A DNA stretch of 37,650 nt from an uncultured Flavobacteriales bacterium. Lineage in GTDB: Bacteria; Bacteroidota; Bacteroidia; Flavobacteriales_D; Crocinitomicaceae. Position numbers and translations under genes: made by a program. The number at the start of each line of letters is the position of its first letter. The stretch's first letter is position 1. Under the pieces are notes generated by a model. That model made no database searches and was not told where the DNA came from. It was given only the letters and a program-made list of their open reading frames with translations. The DNA lies in assembly GCA_913056215.1 (NCBI GenBank), contig CAJXMN010000019.1, forward strand, positions 1 to 37,650, read 5' to 3'. Shown here one piece after another: positions 34,936 to 37,650 of the stretch.

Positions 34936-35787
34936 TCAGAGTTCAATATAGATTTTTCCACTTAAATTGATGGTGCGACTTGCAAGGTTCTTGTGAACAA
35001 AAACGACATCGCACAATGTAACGAACAGATCATCTCCCTCCCTTTTAAGGTAAAGTTCTTGATCATCGTTTTTCAATTCAAAAGGGTATCCACTTTCGTT
35101 GGTGAAATTAAAAGAAATTTCCGCCTCAATGAGTGGGTTTTCAATACCGTCACCCACTGGCCAACCGTCACGGAGTTGATAAGAACTGGAATAATCCGGT
35201 ATTGGAAGATCAAACAACATTTCACATCTGGCGCCGGGAAAAATGACGGAAATCTCAAAAGAAGTAGAATCCCACTCTTGTTCATAGTACGGGTTGGCTG
35301 AACCAGCAGTCGTATTGTCGTAGTATGCGTCATAAACTTCCATATAGTTGTTGGGTATACTGTCGAAACAAGGCGATGGTTTAGGTAGAATAATAACTTC
35401 GTGAGATGTATAGGCTTCTTCACCATTGCATTTATCGTAGCCAGAGTTAACACTGAATGAATAAGTACCTTCATGGCGTTTGTCGGCTTGCTCCACCTTT
35501 ACTGGCTCAGGCTCATCCATATCCTCAGTATTGCCAGATGAATAGTACCAACCCGTCGAAGGTGGGTAATACCAGTAATAGGTGGTATTGACATCAGGTT
35601 CTTCGTAATATCCCACAGGAGATAAGGTAAAAGGATCCCCTTCAACTACACTGTATGGTCCGTCAATATCAATATTTTCACTGCATTTGTTCTTTTGCTT
35701 CTTCAAATCTTTCAGACAAGAGCTGTGGAGCATTGTTAATAACAACGGTACAGTGATAAACAAAACCAAGTATTTTATACGTATCAT
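34936..35787 (-). CDS. Lipoprotein with Ig-like N-terminal domain, unknown function
   Basis: I do not recognise a named family. The 283-residue protein has a lipoprotein signal with lipidated Cys24 (LHSSC), followed by a lysine-rich, not acidic, stretch (LKDLKKQKNK), so it lacks the acidic export signal of the other lipoproteins here. Residues of about 35-130 look like an Ig/PKD-like sandwich (GPYSVVEGDPFTLSPVGYYE, then EGTYSFSVNSGYDKCNGEEA). The C-terminal 130 residues are beta-rich with aromatic and acidic residues (FEISVIFPGARCEMLFDLPI). It follows deoC by 19 bases on the same strand, suggesting cotranscription with a catabolic enzyme that is functionally unrelated at face value. Confidence 0.7.
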   Translation of the reverse strand: MIRIKYLVLFITVPLLLTMLHSSCLKDLKKQKNKCSENIDIDGPYSVVEGDPFTLSPVGYYEEPDVNTTYYWYYPPSTGWYYSSGNTEDMDEPEPVKVEQADKRHEGTYSFSVNSGYDKCNGEEAYTSHEVIILPKPSPCFDSIPNNYMEVYDAYYDNTTAGSANPYYEQEWDSTSFEISVIFPGARCEMLFDLPIPDYSSSYQLRDGWPVGDGIENPLIEAEISFNFTNESGYPFELKNDDQELYLKREGDDLFVTLCDVVFVHKNLASRTINLSGKIYIEL

Positions 35788-35806
35788 GATATTAGTTTCT
35801 ATTTAG

Positions 35807-36541
35807 TTAGAATTTCGTGAGGTTCTTGAGGAGTGAACTCGCTCCAATTCGGAAGGTCGATGGATGGATGAAGTCGTTGCCCAGGATGTCTTGAACGGAT
35901 TGAATATATTTTTCCGCTTGTTCTTTTGTTCTGACACCCCCACTGATTTTTAGACCGACAGTTTTCCCTTCTTTTTCCTGATGTTCTTTTATCACCTGAG
36001 CCATGATTTTAGCAGCATCTAATGTGGCACCCGGAAATTCTTTTCCCGTCGAAGTTTTGATAAAATCAGCACCAGCTTCGACGGCGATTGATGCAGCCCG
36101 GCGAATGCGATCTTCAAGCTCGAGATATCCCGTTTCTAGAATTACCTTTAATTGTTGGTGTTCCATGAGCCCTTTAATAGCTCTTATTTCATCTGCAACT
36201 TGTTGGTTATCGTTCATATCAAAAGCGCCCAGGTTCATGACGATATCAATTTCGTCAACTCCTGCTTGAAGTGCAAGTTCACATTCGTTGATGCGCGTAG
36301 ATAAAAAACCCTGTGAAGCTGGGAAATGAGCTCCAACCACGGCAGTTTTTATAGGTACTTCTTTCAACTGGTCGACAGCTTGTTGCCCAAAATTAGGGTA
36401 TAGACAAACGGCAGCGACTTTAAAACCACGTTGGTAGTATTCGATTGCCAATGCTAAAAATTGTTCAATGCGCTCGGGAGAATCAAATGCATTTAAACTC
36501 GTAAGATCGACGAGATTACTTATATTTTCGGGAGTTCTCAT
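35807..36541 (-). CDS. deoC: Deoxyribose-phosphate aldolase
   Basis: DeoC cleaves 2-deoxyribose 5-phosphate to glyceraldehyde 3-phosphate and acetaldehyde in deoxynucleoside breakdown. The 244-residue TIM-barrel protein has the expected residues: DEIDIV at 96-101 (proton-relay Asp99), the Schiff-base lysine in FIKTSTGK (Lys162) and the second lysine in LKISGGVR (Lys198). The N-terminal VCLYPNF is also typical. The length is normal. It is separated from the tonB gene by a strong terminator and followed by the lipoprotein gene after 19 bases. Cytoplasmic. Confidence 0.95.
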   Translation of the reverse strand: MRTPENISNLVDLTSLNAFDSPERIEQFLALAIEYYQRGFKVAAVCLYPNFGQQAVDQLKEVPIKTAVVGAHFPASQGFLSTRINECELALQAGVDEIDIVMNLGAFDMNDNQQVADEIRAIKGLMEHQQLKVILETGYLELEDRIRRAASIAVEAGADFIKTSTGKEFPGATLDAAKIMAQVIKEHQEKEGKTVGLKISGGVRTKEQAEKYIQSVQDILGNDFIHPSTFRIGASSLLKNLTKF

Positions 36542-36577
36542 GCTTTTTTAGACTTCAAGATAGTATAATATTTAATA

Positions 36578-36605
36578 CAAAAAAAGCCCATCCGAAGACA
36601 GGCTT
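36578..36605 (-). terminator. Rho-independent terminator after tonB, UUCG loop
   Basis: On the minus strand AAGCCTGTC pairs with GATGGGCTT (with two G-T wobbles) around a TTCG tetraloop, followed at once by a run of seven T residues. It lies 20 bases past the tonB stop (36626) and before deoC, so it separates the two transcripts. Confidence 0.85.
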
Positions 36606-36625
36606 AATAGTTCGTTCAAAATGAG

Positions 36626-37294
36626 TTATTGTAATTTAAAGTTGATCGGAATACGACAATAAGCACGAACGGGTTCCCCTTGCTGTTCTGCAGGTTGCCA
36701 TTTGGGCATCTCTCGAACTACGCGCTTGGCTTCTCGGTCAATTTCCTTGGAAACCCCTCGCAGGATTTCAACATCTTGGATACTGCCATCTTTGTTGACA
36801 ACGAATTTGACATATACCTTACCTTGATCTCCTAATTCCATTGCAATTTCCGGGTATTGAATGTTCTCAGTAAGAAAACGCTTCATGGCCGCCTGACCAC
36901 CGGGGAATCCAGCTTCTTTATCGGGGTAGTCAACAATAGGTGCTTCAGGTTCAGGCTCTGGTTCTTCTTCGATGTCAATCTCGGGAGTTTCCACCACAAT
37001 TTCCTCATCTTCGTCGACGTTTTCGACCTCTTGGATTTCTTCCTGGGGCGGAGGTTGCACTTCGGGTTCGGGAACTTCTTGTACTACAGGCTCCTCTTTA
37101 GGCTCTTCAATTTCCACTACTTCTTCAGGAATCTCGTCTTTTTGACGTTTTTCTCTTCCCGAGTTATCAACCACAACGGGCGATCCAAATTCAAAAGACA
37201 GCGTAATCAAACTACCGACGATAAAAAAACCTAAAAATATCAAAGGCAACTTAATGCGTTCATTATCAACTTGGGGATTTTTTTTATACTCCAT
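36626..37294 (-). CDS. tonB: Energy transducer TonB
   Basis: The 222-residue protein has one membrane segment (about 16-36) and a long acidic/proline linker (about 50-130) rich in Glu-Pro, Glu-Val and Pro-Pro-Pro words that spans the periplasm. The C-terminal TonB domain (about 130-222) includes FPGGQAAMKRFLTENIQYPE, VYVKFVVNKDGSIQDVEIL and ending YCRIPINFKLQ. It couples the ExbBD proton motive force to outer-membrane receptors. Bacteroidota have many such paralogues, so the receptor is unknown, and no exbBD genes are nearby. The linker is Glu-Pro dominated rather than Lys-Pro, which is common in this phylum. A strong terminator follows, and the VanZ-like gene is 36 bases upstream. Confidence 0.93.
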   Translation of the reverse strand: MEYKKNPQVDNERIKLPLIFLGFFIVGSLITLSFEFGSPVVVDNSGREKRQKDEIPEEVVEIEEPKEEPVVQEVPEPEVQPPPQEEIQEVENVDEDEEIVVETPEIDIEEEPEPEPEAPIVDYPDKEAGFPGGQAAMKRFLTENIQYPEIAMELGDQGKVYVKFVVNKDGSIQDVEILRGVSKEIDREAKRVVREMPKWQPAEQQGEPVRAYCRIPINFKLQ

Positions 37295-37330
37295 AACCTT
37301 TTTATCTTAATTCACTACAAATATCATTCC

Positions 37331-37650
37331 TTATTTGTAAGATGCTTTATATATCAATTTAAAAAGAACAATTCCAAAAATACAACCAATTCCATTAGCA
37401 ATCAAGTCAAACGCCTCAAAATGTCTGCTCGCAATATACAATTCCTGAAGCAATTCGATGATTGCTCCGAACAAAATTCCGCCAAAAACAGCATATCTGA
37501 ACGCGTATCGTCGCAGGCTTTTGGATTTATTCTGGCGCTTGAGTCCTGTTGTCCAGAATAACGCCAGTAAAGCATACATACCAATGTGAACCATTTTGTC
37601 GAATCCTTCAAAAGGGGCCTGAGCCAATGAAAAATTACTGGAAGGCGCAA
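37331..37650 (-). CDS. VanZ-like membrane protein, 5' end outside window
   Basis: The frame is open to the window edge, so the true start lies beyond 37650; the TTG at 37627 is internal. The 106 visible codons include FDKMVHIGMYALLALFW, then a loop, then YAVFGGILFGAIIELLQELY and FDLIANGIGCIFGIVLF. These match the VanZ-like family, small membrane proteins with a conserved DK.xH..Y start, of unknown role apart from teicoplanin tolerance in one case. It precedes tonB on the same strand by 36 bases. Confidence 0.8.
   Translation of the reverse strand, partial: APSSNFSLAQAPFEGFDKMVHIGMYALLALFWTTGLKRQNKSKSLRRYAFRYAVFGGILFGAIIELLQELYIASRHFEAFDLIANGIGCIFGIVLFKLIYKASYK

Overview
The window looks like a chromosomal segment of a Bacteroidota bacterium, most likely Flavobacteriales. 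The evidence is a moderately AT-rich composition, a type IX secretion (PorZ-like) propeller protein, a DUF2141 protein, an energy-transducing TonB, lipoproteins with acidic residues after the lipobox, and several start regions carrying a TAnnTTTG-like -7 box. There are no rRNA or tRNA genes, no transposases and no CRISPR array. The genus cannot be named from sequence alone.

Layout. 1-2309 (minus): a YceI-like protein cut by the window edge, a purine-rich repeat patch, a PPP-type phosphoesterase with an altered active-site motif, and a Crp/Fnr-family regulator. A large dyad at 2351-2385 lies between that regulator and the divergent pyruvate carboxylase (2450-5899, plus), which is followed by a FrnE-type DsbA protein. 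6656-8124: a frameshifted AAA ATPase/DUF4143 gene preceded by three 19-bp direct repeats, the last touching the stop codon of the pirin gene. 8123-12032 (minus): pirin, then a likely operon of ferredoxin-NADP reductase, exonuclease III and an Omp85-type barrel. 12144-15192 (minus): porZ-like gene and recO, with a good candidate promoter. 15399-17313 (plus): DEAD-box RNA helicase and a small lipoprotein. 17344-19738 (minus): ABC-F protein and a DUF2141 protein. 19987-20997 (minus): a lipoprotein built from two near-identical HxH-containing repeats, with its own terminator. 21237-24768 (minus): a GAF/multi-PAS histidine kinase overlapping an Rcp1-type response regulator whose natural start is interrupted by an amber codon.

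25010-28737 (plus): an OmpA-like coiled-coil lipoprotein and a YfhO-like polytopic membrane protein. 28977-29038: a second copy of the repeat seen near 765-804. 29156-30864 (minus): an ABC-2 exporter. 30917-34871 (minus): a tightly overlapping cysQ plus two tandem Wzi/RemB-like outer-membrane barrels. 34936-36541 (minus): deoC and a lipoprotein. 36626-37650 (minus): a VanZ-like protein cut by the window edge and a TonB protein that ends at a UUCG-loop terminator.

Most genes are housekeeping (central metabolism, repair, translation, envelope). The parts that stand out are the direct-repeat/AAA-ATPase module, the dyad upstream of pyc, the dispersed purine-rich repeat, the broken response-regulator start, and the cysQ-barrel-barrel operon. 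I see no complete, clearly new defence or mobile system.
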